A stretch of DNA of 64,000 nt from the NCBI GenBank assembly GCA_020310875.1, contig CM035444.1, positions 15,563,317 to 15,627,316 of the forward strand, in the 5' to 3' direction. Shown in pieces: positions 32,908 through 45,132 of the stretch. Source of the DNA: Ceratopteris richardii (lineage: Eukaryota; Streptophyta; Polypodiopsida; Polypodiales; Pteridaceae). How positions within the stretch are numbered: the stretch's first letter is position 1; each line of letters opens with the position of its first letter. The translations under genes and the position numbers were made by a program. The notes below the pieces were generated by a model that saw nothing but the letters and a program-made list of their open reading frames with translations, was not told the DNA's origin and did no database searches.

Positions 32908-35463
32908 CTATAAGGTGGTATGCTCGGTTAGGAGCGTTTGGTAATCAGCTTCAAGATTGTTGACTCTAGCTTGCAGACGCTGAGATTCTGCCTGGAGGGC
33001 AGCAGTGCGTTCTTCCAATTGATGATATTCTTGTTGTAGTTGATGTACACACTGAAGTAATGTAGTGAACGTGCTATTTACATTATGAGATGCAAGGGGA
33101 AAAGTTTGGAATGCAGGGGAGGTGGGAATGGGAAGGGGGGTAGTGAGTGCTGTGTCTGCTAATGATGTGTTGAGTGGTGAGGTGGGGGGTAGTGGAGGGG
33201 GAGAGGGTGGAATTGTGGGGAGAGGTGCTGTGGTGGGTGAAATGTCCATTGGGTCAGACAAAGTGGTGTGTATAGGGGCTACCATGTAGGTGAGTATGGT
33301 AGGTGAAGTGAGTGTGGTGTTCGTGTAAATTGATGTCATTGCGAACATCGGGGAAATGTGCCTCTGAAACATTGGAGAGTGGATGAACTGCTCCACAAAG
33401 GACGGGTATTGGGGTGGTGAGGTTAGGTTGAATGAGGTGTAGGGGGCAGATGGGAAGTGAGGGTCATGGAATGGAGGTAACCGTATTGGGGGATAGGCTG
33501 GGAAACACAGGGTGCCTTTTGTGGGTGCCGGGTTTCCAACCACACTGGGAATTATGGGGTGGCCAATTATGTTTTCGGAGGATAGAAGGGTTGAAGTGTA
33601 CAAGGGATTGGTGACGAAAGAGAAAAGGGTGTCTTGTGAGGTGGGTTCTCGAAAGGAGAATGATGTGAATGAGGATGGGTTATAAGTGAAGGTAGAGGTG
33701 ATGACTGTCGTTTCTTCCATGGTGGGAGGTGGTGGTGGGGGTGGAGAAGGTGGTGATGGGGGATGTTGGGGTGAGATGGGTGATGTCTGAACGAAGGTTT
33801 CAGCAGAGAGGTCAATGGTGGTGGTGGGGTTAGCTGTGGTTTCAATGGGTACTTCTTGTTCTGTGACGGGTATCCTAATAGTCTTACCTGCTCGTGGTAA
33901 TGTGTCAACTTTGCGTTTGTCATACCTCACGGACTGGCGGACTGCAGTGTGGACAGCCTCCGGAACTCCTAAAGACTCTGACACTAATTTGAGGGTGTCA
34001 ATGAAATGTTGGTCCACCCCCTCATCTGATAGCATTTCTTGCATCAAAGCTTGACCTGACACAAGAGAGAGTTGATGTCGTTCTTGCACTGCTTTGATGG
34101 TGTCGTATAACCTTTGTAGTTGAGCTGTATATGCAGGTGCACCTACAATTTCTGGCACTTCTTGTTGCTCATCATGATGCTCTTGATCATAATCCTCCTC
34201 ATCTTCCTCCTGTTCTTCATCTTCATCATCCTCTTCATCCACTTCAACTGTGGTGACAGGTACTTGGGAGGTTGTTGCTTGCGTTTGCACATTCTCCACT
34301 TGTTGTGCCTCTTCTGCCTCCAGCTCTACATCTTGTAATAATTGTTCAAAGTCTTCATTCGTGAGTTCTTCCAAAGGTGCACCACTGGGAAATTCAAGAT
34401 CGGTTGGGATGGGGGGGAATATCAAGTTAGGACCATCGGTGCTGCATCTTGGAAGTCGGAGTGTGAATGGTCGGACTCTTCGGGGTGGAGGGGTGACGTC
34501 TGGTGTTAGGGTGGCTCCACGTGGTTGAGCACATGGGACTTGGACAGTGCCTCTCATCTTCTTAGAAGGGGGTCCAGTGGATGTCCTGCCTCTAAACTGC
34601 TCTACACGATTCCACATTAGGGCCCGTTGAATAGGGATGTCATAAGCCAAACACCTATAAATTATTCTCGTCAGAGCACAGCATCCATATAAAACCTGTT
34701 TCCGCGGCCATCGTTTGTGAGCCAGGTGTATCTGATCAATTATCCAGTGGGGTAAGTTGATGGTGAGGCTCTGTGTCTCTGCCAGATACAAACTAAACCA
34801 AATCTTTTTGGGCGGCATGGTGAATCTATCTTGGGCAGGAAAAGCAAAGTGTTGCATGCACATGCGAAGGTGTATTGCAACATTAGGCGTCATGGACACC
34901 ATGTCCTTGAGTTTGGTGAGGCTTCGATTCTTCATGTAATCCGGCACTAGGGTTTTCTTCTCTGTAGGAATATGCATTCCGCGCATATCTAGGGCCTCTC
35001 TCACCAAGTTGTTGGATAACCTAAACCTCTTGAGCTCATTTCCCTTCGTTAGAGATGGGATCACAAATGAGCTTGCACCTTTTGGGTTCTTGTTTGGAGT
35101 CAAGGTGTTGATGAGATAGTAGCATCGCATGAAGTCAGGCTTTGGGAGCCGTGCACTGAAATATGCATCCAATCCTACCTTCTCCCATATCGAACGTAGA
35201 CCTTGTGCATTTTGTAACTTCTCGAATTCTCTTGTAAAGAAATGGTATTTACCTTGCTTCCCATTGAAGTCCAACTCTGATTCCCATAGGTATGTTCCCT
35301 CTCCCAAGGGTCCTGCCACTTCACTAAACCAGTGGGAAGCTTTTCCTACGGGCATGGTATGGCCACTGGGAGGGTCCGATATAGGTATGATTTTGATGGC
35401 CTGTAATTCTTCTGGTCTTTCGTTTGTTTCAGGCAAAACGGGTAAACTGTCTAAGTCCACCAC
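32908..35463 (-). CDS. Gypsy-2 accessory frame A, 851 residues
   Basis: The N-terminal 300 residues look globular (WFSEVAGPLGEGTYLWESEL, RCYYLINTLTPNKNPKGASS, MPPKKIWFSLYLAE), similar in character to the large plant-transposon-associated domains seen in Tat-type elements, though I cannot name the family. Next come a Glu/Asp run (DEEDDEDEEQEEDEEDYDQE), a Pro run, a 250-residue Thr/Ser/Pro-rich stretch and a C-terminal coiled coil (HQLQQEYHQLEERTAALQAE). Such a long open frame in an otherwise broken element suggests recent constraint. The start used is an ATG (MVDLDSLPVL). Confidence 0.72.
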   Translation of the reverse strand: MVDLDSLPVLPETNERPEELQAIKIIPISDPPSGHTMPVGKASHWFSEVAGPLGEGTYLWESELDFNGKQGKYHFFTREFEKLQNAQGLRSIWEKVGLDAYFSARLPKPDFMRCYYLINTLTPNKNPKGASSFVIPSLTKGNELKRFRLSNNLVREALDMRGMHIPTEKKTLVPDYMKNRSLTKLKDMVSMTPNVAIHLRMCMQHFAFPAQDRFTMPPKKIWFSLYLAETQSLTINLPHWIIDQIHLAHKRWPRKQVLYGCCALTRIIYRCLAYDIPIQRALMWNRVEQFRGRTSTGPPSKKMRGTVQVPCAQPRGATLTPDVTPPPRRVRPFTLRLPRCSTDGPNLIFPPIPTDLEFPSGAPLEELTNEDFEQLLQDVELEAEEAQQVENVQTQATTSQVPVTTVEVDEEDDEDEEQEEDEEDYDQEHHDEQQEVPEIVGAPAYTAQLQRLYDTIKAVQERHQLSLVSGQALMQEMLSDEGVDQHFIDTLKLVSESLGVPEAVHTAVRQSVRYDKRKVDTLPRAGKTIRIPVTEQEVPIETTANPTTTIDLSAETFVQTSPISPQHPPSPPSPPPPPPPTMEETTVITSTFTYNPSSFTSFSFREPTSQDTLFSFVTNPLYTSTLLSSENIIGHPIIPSVVGNPAPTKGTLCFPAYPPIRLPPFHDPHFPSAPYTSFNLTSPPQYPSFVEQFIHSPMFQRHISPMFAMTSIYTNTTLTSPTILTYMVAPIHTTLSDPMDISPTTAPLPTIPPSPPPLPPTSPLNTSLADTALTTPLPIPTSPAFQTFPLASHNVNSTFTTLLQCVHQLQQEYHQLEERTAALQAESQRLQARVNNLEADYQTLLTEHTTL

Positions 35464-36449
35464 TTGCTGGCTCCTTTCTGTTTGAGAGTAGTTCCTGCCG
35501 CCTCAGCCATGTTGAAAACTTCACAGCTGGTTCTGTGAGAATATATGAATAAATGTTAACATTGTAATGGACACAAAAATGACACTGTGTCCCCTGTTAC
35601 AACATTAACATGAGGTTCGGGAGAGGTTAGGGGGTTAGTAAGTGCTCGGTGCTTGTGTGTGTAGTTAGGAATTGGGTAGACCTAAGAGCTAAGCGGAATG
35701 ATGTGGTGTGAGAGTGAAGTAGTTAGTAGGTGGACATGGATTTACAATTGGGGTCCGGGGTTTTATTACAAGTTTTATGTTGCCAAATGCAATGGATAGG
35801 TTTTGAGCTTGACTTTGTGGAGACTCTAGAGAGTGTGATAGGGTATTTACTTAAAAAATGGGGCTTTTTAGGGACCCATTTACAAGTGATTCTACTTGTG
35901 CTCATGGAAGAATATGTGTTTGTGCGTGATGTGTAAGACTGGGCCTCAGATGTTCGAGTGGATGAAACATGTTGTACAGGGTTTGGCCTTGGTGTAGCTA
36001 TTTGAGCCCGCAAGCAAGCCTTAGGCACCTAGATTTGTCGTGATTGTGGGCTGGCCTTCATTGACTTCTTGGGTACCCAAATAGACTTCACATTCGCAGA
36101 AGAATTTATGAAGGACTTCTTATTAGTGTCGTGTTGTTGATTCCTAATAAGAGGTTTTGGCCGTGGTGTTGGCCTGGTCGGAACAGGGTGTTCGCCTTTT
36201 CGCCTCCATACTTGTTTCATCGGCTGAAACAATCTGCTTTGCTCCTTTTTTTGGCCTCCAGTATAGGTAGTACTCTGCTTCCTCTGTATTTGATCTGCTG
36301 TTGGCTGCTGCATCCTTCTGGCCTTTGGAAAAGAAGGGAGTACCGTCTTATCCTTGACTCCGTTGTTGAGACAATCCTCTTTCTGCATCATACATTTTTG
36401 GACAAGAATAGCATTGTCAACTTCATGTGCACCCCTAGAAGGACCAGGA

Positions 36450-36850
36450 GTTCGTGCCTTAACTAATTCCTTGAGTGCCTCGTTTTCCAGTTCAACTGTA
36501 ATTCGACTATGATTTACCCAAACCTGAAGAAGTCCGCTTCTTAGGTTTAGGTTGACTGCATGATCATAGATCCAGTCCTGACCCAAGACAAGAGGCTCAG
36601 TGAGGTCCTCATCTTGACACACTAGTACTTTGACTGTCATTATTTCGTCTTGAATGTAGATGGGAAGTTCCACCTCGCCCATGCAAGGGGTTTCCACACC
36701 TCCCAATCCTATGAGATATGCTTCTAGAGGATTGACAGATAATTTCAACTCTTGATAGTACGAAAATTTAACAGCACTAGTGGCTGCACCTGAGTCAATC
36801 AAGGCTCTTACAGTCCTTGCACCCTGAAACTTCACACGTAGCCACATGAT
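36450..36850 (-). mobile_element. Gypsy-2 second retropepsin-like domain after integrase
   Basis: Minus strand: VRALIDSGAATSAVKFSYYQ, then VETPCMGEVELPIYIQDEIM, then EPLVLGQDWIYDH. This is the D-S-G, flap and terminal-loop pattern of a retropepsin. It follows the integrase in an open frame with it. The usual protease with DSGAG lies before RT at about 41,190. The tail beyond it repeats WVPKK. Confidence 0.75.
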
Positions 36851-39800
36851 ATCCTTGATCTGCATAGAGCTGACACCTGAAACTTCACACATAGCCACAT
36901 GATATCCTTGATCTGCATATGCATCTGTCCTAGGTTGCTCTCTACCCTCTCTTCTAAACTTCATTCTCCGGATGCGTTCCAATGCTTCTACTTGAGCTTC
37001 TTCTCGAATTCGTTTTTCTTCTTCTTTGTGTTTCTTAGCAGTGTTGAGTCGACTTAGCATCTCTTCCGTCAGAGGTTCTTGATATAACTTGACTCTACAT
37101 CCGCTTATGTAGCTTGGGAGAACATCACCTTCCAGTGTAGCAAGGTGAACTGCTCCACTGGTTGAGATTCTATTAATGATCATGGGTCCGTAGCCTCTCT
37201 TTTCTAGCTTCCTTGCGTGTTGTTTCAATGTGTAGACTAAAACTAGATCTCCTGCCTTCAAGCCCTTATCCTTCACATGGGCATCAAAGTATGCCTTCTG
37301 TCGTTTCTTAGCTGCATATATCCCTGCAGCTGCTCTCAGTCTTGTTTCTCCTAATCGTTCAAGGTCAAAAAGTCTAGAGGAGAGTTCATGACCCGTCCAT
37401 TCATGCTCTTGTGCTACTTTCAATGTAGGTATTAAGAAGTCCAACGGTAGCACAGCATTTTGGCCAAATACCATCTGAAAGGGGGTGGCGTGGAGTACCG
37501 TTTTGTAGGCGACTCGGTATGCCCAAACAGCATGGTGTAGCTGTTTGTCCCAATCAGAGCGTTTATTATTCACTAATTTGGTCAACACATTGCACAGAAT
37601 CTTGTTTGTGCTTTCGGCTTGCCCATTAGCTTGTGGGTGGTAGGGGGCAGAATTCTTATGAACTACCAAGAATTCTCCGAGCAGATTTTCAATCACTTCA
37701 TTCAAGAAGTGAGTGCCTCTGTCACTGACTAGCTCTATAGGTAACCCGTATCTGGTGAACACATTTTCAAATAAAAACTTAGCTGTTGTTTGAGCATCGT
37801 TCTTCGTTGTGGCTTTTACCTCTACCCACTTGGTTAGATAGTCTGTCGCAACAATGATGTATTCAGCATGGGAACCCTTAGCTGGGGGATTAATAGGACC
37901 AACAAAGTCTATTCCCCACTTAGAGAATGCTCGTCCACCCATCATGGGTTTCAATGGCATCTCATCCTTGCGTATGGGATACTAGGTTCGCTGACAAACC
38001 TCACACCTCTTCACATAGGTATGTGCATCCATGTGAAGGGTGGGCCACCAAAATCCCGCAAATAGAATTGCCTTGATCACCCTATCTGGAAGGTAACCAT
38101 CTTTACCACGCTTGTATATATTATCACCAATGAATGAGTAATCTTGGGCTTCTTGTTCTAAACTCCTTTTCCTAGCCAGAGTCATGTCTGGAGGGAATGT
38201 TTTCGTCCTCAGGAAGGATACTAGAGGTTCACTCCAATCTGGCACTATAGACACATGATAAAGAGTGGCATGTTCCACAGGTGGTTTAGTGCAACAGATT
38301 GGGCATTCCTTGCACAACTTTTGGACATCAGCCTCCATAGTAGGCCAATGCACTCCGAGTCTCCTTAGTGTCTGTAGGGTTCGTTGTTTTGAGTAGTGTT
38401 GCTCTAATGCACCTACATGTGCTAATTGTAACCATTTAGCGTACTCATCCTCTTCCACACAACAAGCCAAGATCCCTTGATCTGTGTGCTTGTACATACT
38501 ACCTTCCATGATGTGATACTTTTGGGCTTTTACTACCTCTCTATCCTGTGTGTTTATTAGTGGGTGGTTAGGCCCGTATGTCAATACTGGCACTAATGAC
38601 TTAGCCCACTATGGCACCACTTCCAAATTAAACAAGTAAGCATCAGGAAGGTCATCTGACACTTCTTGTGGGGCTTCTCCAGATGTGAGCCTAGAGAGAT
38701 GGTCTGCTCTCAAGTGAGTCTTCCCTTTCCTTACCACTACCTCAAAGTCATATTCCATTAGTAAGAGGAACCATCTTACCAATCTACCTGTATTGCATGG
38801 CTTGTTTACCAAGTACAACAATGCTTGATGGTCAGTAAAAAATCTAAAATTATTTGCAAGCAAGTAATGTCTAAACTTTTTAACTGCATATACCATGCCT
38901 AGTCCTTCTCTCTCAGTCGTGGTATAATTCCGTTCAGCTACATTCAGTTGTCTACTAGCATAGGCAATTGGAAGATCCATATTACCTTCACCAGTAGGTT
39001 GTGCCAGCACACATCCAATGGCATAATTGGATGCATCCACATGCACATGGAAGGGCTTATTCCAATCTGGTGTAGTCAAGATTGGTGCTGAGCATAATCG
39101 TCGTTTGAGCTCATTGAAAGAGTTCTCACATTCCTCAGTCCACTCAAAGTTTGTCAGAAGTCTGTACAGAGGCTTTGCAATGATGGCATACATGTGAATG
39201 AAACGTCGGTAATAGCCACAATGCCCCATGAAAGCTTGCACTTCCTTGACATTCTTTGGCCTAGGTAGTTCTGCAATAGCCCTCACCTTCTCTTCGTCAG
39301 TGGAGATGCCGTTCTTTGACACTATGTGTCCTAAAATCTTGCCTTGTTTGACCATGAAAACGCACTTTTCTGGGTTCAGGCAGACTTGATATTCTCTACA
39401 TTTGTCAAAGATTTGCCTGAGTTCAGGTATATGTGTTTGTATAATGTTGGAATGAGCACAAAGATCATCAACATAGACTTCTAAGTTCTTCCTCAAGAAC
39501 TCTTTAAATACATGGCACATCAGGCTCTGGAAGGTAGCTGGTGCATTGGTAAGCCCAAACGGCATTACTCTAAAGGCAAAAATGCCCCATTCAGTGGCAA
39601 ATGCCGTCTTATGCTGATCTTCTGGCGCTATGGCTACTTGATTGTAGCCCAAAAATCCATCGAGGAAGCTGTACACTTCCTTGCCTGCTACTCTTTCTAA
39701 GAGATGCTCTGTGATAGGAAGCGGATAGTTATCTCAAATTGTGGCTGCATTAACCTTCTTCAAGTTAATGCATACACGCAGCTTTCCATTCTTCTTGGGC

Positions 39801-42800
39801 ACCACTACGATGGGGGATACCCACTCAGTGTGCTCAATTTCATAGATAAATCCAGCTTCAACCAGTCTATCTATCTCCTCTTTGATCTTGGCAACGTAAT
39901 TATCGTTATATGTATATGGCTTTTGCTTAGAGGGTTTGGCATCTGAGGTCATGGGGATGGTGTGTGAGCATATGTCTGGGTCAACACCCTTCAAATCCTT
40001 GTAACTCCAAGCGAATACATCTCTATATTCTCTTAGCAAGGCTATTAACGCATGCTCTTCTTCCTCTGTTAGGTCATGGCCTATGTACGTGCATCTCTCC
40101 TCTCCTTCTTCTAGGGCCACTACTATTTTCTTAGTGGTTTCTTTGTTATCATAGGCCTCTCCTGATTGTGCCTCTCGTTTAGGCATTCTTATCATGACTC
40201 TCCTGTCGTCTATCTCATACTTCTTAAAATTTTCCGGGACCTCAAACAAAGATTCTTCCTCTTCTGGTGTGACTTCTCTCTTCTTTCTTTTCTTTCCTTC
40301 TTCCTTCAGGGTCACTTGTGTGGCTAGCCTTACGTCATTCGTAAGCTCTCCATGCCTCTGGGGTTGAAATTCTACTTCATAGAAGTATTCTTCATCTGAT
40401 GCAAAAGGTGGGTCCATAATGATTGACTCTAAATCGGAGTCATTTGCATCCTCAAATGCATCAGGGCTAGGTTCACACTCTTCTAAAACTGCATCTCCCA
40501 TGATTGGCTCTATTGAAAAGACTGAAATGTCATAGCCATCCTCATCACAGTGGGGTGTCCACTGCTCTTCATTGATGGCTACATCCATTGTTGCTAGGAT
40601 TTCTGCCCAGCCATGGGGTTCAAATTCCTCATTAGGAAAGACTATAGGTGCATAGGCTGGGTCTTGAATTGATCTATGGTTTTCTTTTGCACCTACCTCT
40701 CTGGCTTTCTCTCTCTTCTCTTCTTCTTCTGCTACCTTACACATCCATAAGTGGGTGTCTTCATGCATCCACGAGGATCCGGATCCTATGGAATGCACAG
40801 ACTCTGTATCATCTTTGGCTCTATGGATGGGATTCCATTGGATAGGAGGGACATCTCTATGAGAGTAATCTTTGAGATTCACTTTGGTCGTGACACCTAA
40901 GTGTTGCAAGTACAAGGAGTTGGCTCCCCAATCCTGTACCACTTGCAACTGTCGCATAAATGGTCTTCCCAAAATCATCTCATAGGCATGATTTTTGCTT
41001 AAGTCACATATAGCGAATGTATGCTCGAACTCAACACCACATGTGGTGAGAGTTATTCCTTCTAGCAAGCCTAAGGGTCTTTCTATGTGACCATCGGCAA
41101 TCTGCAATTTCATCCTCGTGGGCCCGAGTGCTCGCTTGCCCCAACGCTTCCATAGGGAAGTGGTAGCAATTGCAACTCCTGCACCTGAGTCGAGAATTGC
41201 CTTGGTTGTGTATCCTTGATGTGTAATGGGAAGATAAGTGTTTCCCTCTTCACCTTCACTCATATCTCCTATCTTGTCCAAGGGTATTTCTGGCACTGTT
41301 CTCTGGGATCCTACCTGGGAACGAGGTTTTGCTATCTCTGGTACTTGTTTGGCTACATGTTTCCATAGCTCTGGCCTTATTTTGAGTAGCTCTTCTAAAG
41401 TGAGGTTGCACTGAACTTTAATGTTTTTCACTACCTCTGTGTTCCTAGGTATGACTGAGTCCTCACTTCATACCATGACCGTGGGTGCTCTCATACAAGT
41501 AGACTTAGCTTCCCATGGGCCTGTGAAGTGGGGTAATTCTTGTAGAGAGTTAGACTCAAATTCTAATCTTTCCTGAGAGTGGGTGCTCTCCTGCTCCTCA
41601 TAAATGGATGGGATGTCTTGTGGGAATTGGTCGTGTGCATCATCCACAAGTTCAATAGGAGGAGGGACTTCACTTTCCTTAGTCCATTTGTCTTCTTGAA
41701 TCTCTCGTAGGAATTCGGGTGTGAACCGATTCATAGAAGATGATGCCTCTGGCTCCGTAGAGTTAGGCACATAGGCTTCTTGGGCAGGAAGACCTGCCCT
41801 TTCACTTGCCTTGTCCTTCTGTTGAGAGGCGGGTTCCTTTTCTGATTGTGCAATTAGCTTCTCTATTCTTTCTAACAGTCCATCAAAGTGCAACTGTGTC
41901 TTCGCTGAACTAGAGATGTTAAATAGGCGACTGGCTTCAAACATGGTCTGAGCCAATTCCACCATCTTAGCACAAATTTTGGTTCGTTCTAGCTCTAGTT
42001 TTGCTCTAGGGTAACACTTTTCATGATCAGTTACGTTTGGCCCTTCTTGGATTCTAGCCTGATATGCTTTAAGCATCATATTAAGGTCCTCGGGAGTGGG
42101 ATCTGCTAGGACTGATCCTACTCTTGGGGGTGGTGGAATTAGGTGAGGCGGGTTGGAAGGTGGCGGGTCGGATGGAGTTGGGAATGGTGGAGGTGGGGTA
42201 GTGTGAGAGGGAGTTTGAGATGTGAGTTTAGTTATCCTGGCCTTTGTTTCTCTGAGGCTTTCCTCGAGTTCACTCATCTTTCTTGCCCATTGCCTTTTCA
42301 TTCTTTCACGACTATCTCTCCAAGCTCTAGTCCTTTTCTTGGTTATGCTCTCAGTTTCACTAGCCTCTAGGCTCTTTTCCTGGCCTACCCCTTGGTTTTG
42401 CTGCAATGCTTGAGCTCTAGTGACTACCTGTACATGTGCAGTGGAAGTGACACTTCCTGTGGAATCTACCACTAACCCAATAACATTAATAGGAGTGATT
42501 TTTGGCATATTATTAGGATTCTTAGGGCAGTCTCGTAAGAGATGCTCCTTTCCACACTCTTGGCAAAAGCCCTGGATCGTCACTGATTGGGTTTGGGTAG
42601 GTGCAGGCATGGGGCAATCACGAATGAGGTGATCTCCCTGACATCTGTAGCATGGTCCTCTAGGGAATGGGGGTCTTACTTTTCTAGGTTGAGGTCTAGG
42701 GTTGGGGTTTGCATACATGACATTTGTGTAATCTGACTCCCAACTAGGTTCATTTGGCTCTTCACTATAGTAGGACTCACCATGTTCAGGAGACTGCATG

Positions 42801-44459
42801 TAGTAAGCATGGGGACTATCGACATGTGTAGAATCAAAGCTATGGTCACTAGGGTCACTTTCAGAAAGCAATGGTGTTACAGGGACTATAGCTCTATTCA
42901 GGTTCTCTTCTGCAGCTGCATATTTTACTGGGATCACATTAGCTGGGGCAGGGGGTTGTTGTGCTAACACAGGCTGAGGCCTTTGTTGGTTTTGTTATTG
43001 TGGTTGGTAGGTTTGTTGAGGCTTAGCATACTGCTACGGTGGGTACTGATTCTGGTATCTTCCCTGCTGAGGGTATGGCTGAGGGTAGGGTTGCCTAACC
43101 GCCTGCTTGTTGTCTGGGCAGTCTTGTGCTGTGTGATTAGTGTATCTCCGTTCTATGGTGCAGTATTGGCTACTGGGATTCACTTGGGGTTGAGCCATAA
43201 TGGGACATACGTTCGCCATATGGTCACCACAGCAGATATAGCATCTCTTTACTGGGGCAAATCTTGGAATTTGTTTGCTAGAGACACCTAGTTTTTGTGC
43301 CACTTTCTCAGCGAGTTCCTCAATTGATGTGGATTGCGAGGAAGAGAGGCTAGAGGCACTATCTGAATCTTTGTATATTTTGGAAAGCTCTAACTCCTCC
43401 CCTAGGTTATCCTCGATGTCAATGCACATGCGTACACACTCTTCTATAGTCCTAGGGTCCTTCAGATACACATATGACCTCAATTTGGTACTTAGCAATC
43501 CATCCAAGAATAAAGCCACTTGCTTAGCTGGTGTGGGTAGCTCAGGGACAGGGCATCTCTCCAAGTATTGCCTAAATCTTCTTCCAGCAAGTCTCACGGT
43601 CTCTTGAGGGGTTTGCTTGAAGCTGTGAATCAGCGAGGAAGTGTTATGTCTTATGCTACTTTTAGAGAATTCGATAATGAATGCCTCTAGAAGTTGGTCT
43701 ATGCTCCTGAACTGCCTCTCGTTTAGTGGCTGAAACCATGTCAGGGCAGTGTTCCTAAGGGTTAGACCAAAGGCATTGTATTGCGTGAACAGATCTTCCA
43801 CTTGTTCAGCTCTCAAGACTTGCCTAAACTCAGCCACATGATCGTATGGATCTCCAGTGCCATCAAAGTAGTTCTTCATGGACTTAACTAGCTGAGTCGG
43901 TCTCAGAGTCCTCGTGTGCTCTCTAGGTCGTGGTAGAGGGAACTCATCAGCATTTCTTCGGTTCCCCGGGGCTCTATGTCCCTCAGGTTCCCCTCTATTT
44001 GTTTCCGTTCTCGTTCTTCCTCTGCCCAAAGAGTTGGCAAAGCTTACTTCTGGCCTATCTCTACTTCTGTCTCTTTGAGCTCCATGAGCTTGGGATGTTC
44101 CAGCTCCAGGCTGACCATAGGACACCTTCGATCTTGGTTGGGGGAAAACGAATTCACCCTTCCAAGTGTAAGCATGTCTATCATGTTCTGTAACCACAAA
44201 GATCCTCTCTGAAGCGTGATCTAAGTAGGTCACTCTGCCTGGGCTATCTGGATCTTTAAACTCATAGATCATGATTGTTCCTATATCATTTGGTCGATCA
44301 GATTTATACCTCCAAAAGGCTTCATCAGTCTCTCGGTTGAGAAGCAGATCTATGCTCTTGTTGTCTTGGGGAATCCACTCAGGAGTGAGAATTCTCGTAA
44401 GAACAGATTTCCCTCTGTCACAGCCTGTTTTTCTATCCAGCCCTTTTCAGTGCTTGGGG

Positions 44460-44632
44460 GGTATGCCCTGTGGCGCCAAATTGTGCGCAACTATGAGGGG
44501 TACTAGTACTCCTCATACCAAGCTCTCATTGCCTTCTTCAACATGAGTTGCTAATCGAATATAAACGTGTTCTGGCAATCTTCTTGGTGTCCCTTGTGTT
44601 GGCTCATGCATTTTGTGGGTTTGAACGTCTCA
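44460..44632 (+). repeat. 5' LTR of the nested gag-protease element
   Basis: Ends CGTCTCA before the primer-binding site. It contains a near-palindrome around ACTAGT at about 44,490-44,520. Confidence 0.88.
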
Positions 44633-44754
44633 AGTGGTATCAGAGCAACGACCCTAGGGGAAGCCTTTGGACGGGCGGACTGTCACACCAGTGCTGGCAG
44701 CGCCATCTAACGTCCCGGGCCCATCCGTGGGAAGTTCTTTTGACGTCGCAAGAG

Positions 44755-44925
44755 GTATTTTGCCCTCCCTCCCTCCCTCAAGCAAGGCACCCCCTTGCCC
44801 CCCCCCCCCCCCCCACCCCCCCACCCCCTTTCAAGCAAGGCAACCCCTTGCCCCCCCCCTTTCAAGCAAGGCACCCCCTTGCCCCCCCCCCTTCCAAGCA
44901 AGGCAACCCCTTGCCCTCCCGCCGT
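44755..44925 (+). repeat. C-rich minisatellite in the nested element's leader
   Basis: Repeats of AAGCAAGGCACCCCCTTGCC separated by C-runs of variable length (about 44,793-44,900). It lies between the primer-binding site and gag. Confidence 0.9.
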
Positions 44926-45132
44926 CCCCGCGCTATCTACCGTTGGCACCGCGCTAGCCGCTGCCGTCCCCGCGCTATCCGCCGTCGGTCCCCGCCGTAC
45001 CCGTCACGCAACTCCGAACCCCCGTTTAACCGGTGAACCTCTCCCTCGCTGCTAGGTGCCCGCGTGCCCTAGACTCCCTCCTCCTAGGCTCCCTCTTCCT
45101 TCCGAGTTGCCGCCGGTTGGCTACACGCCACC

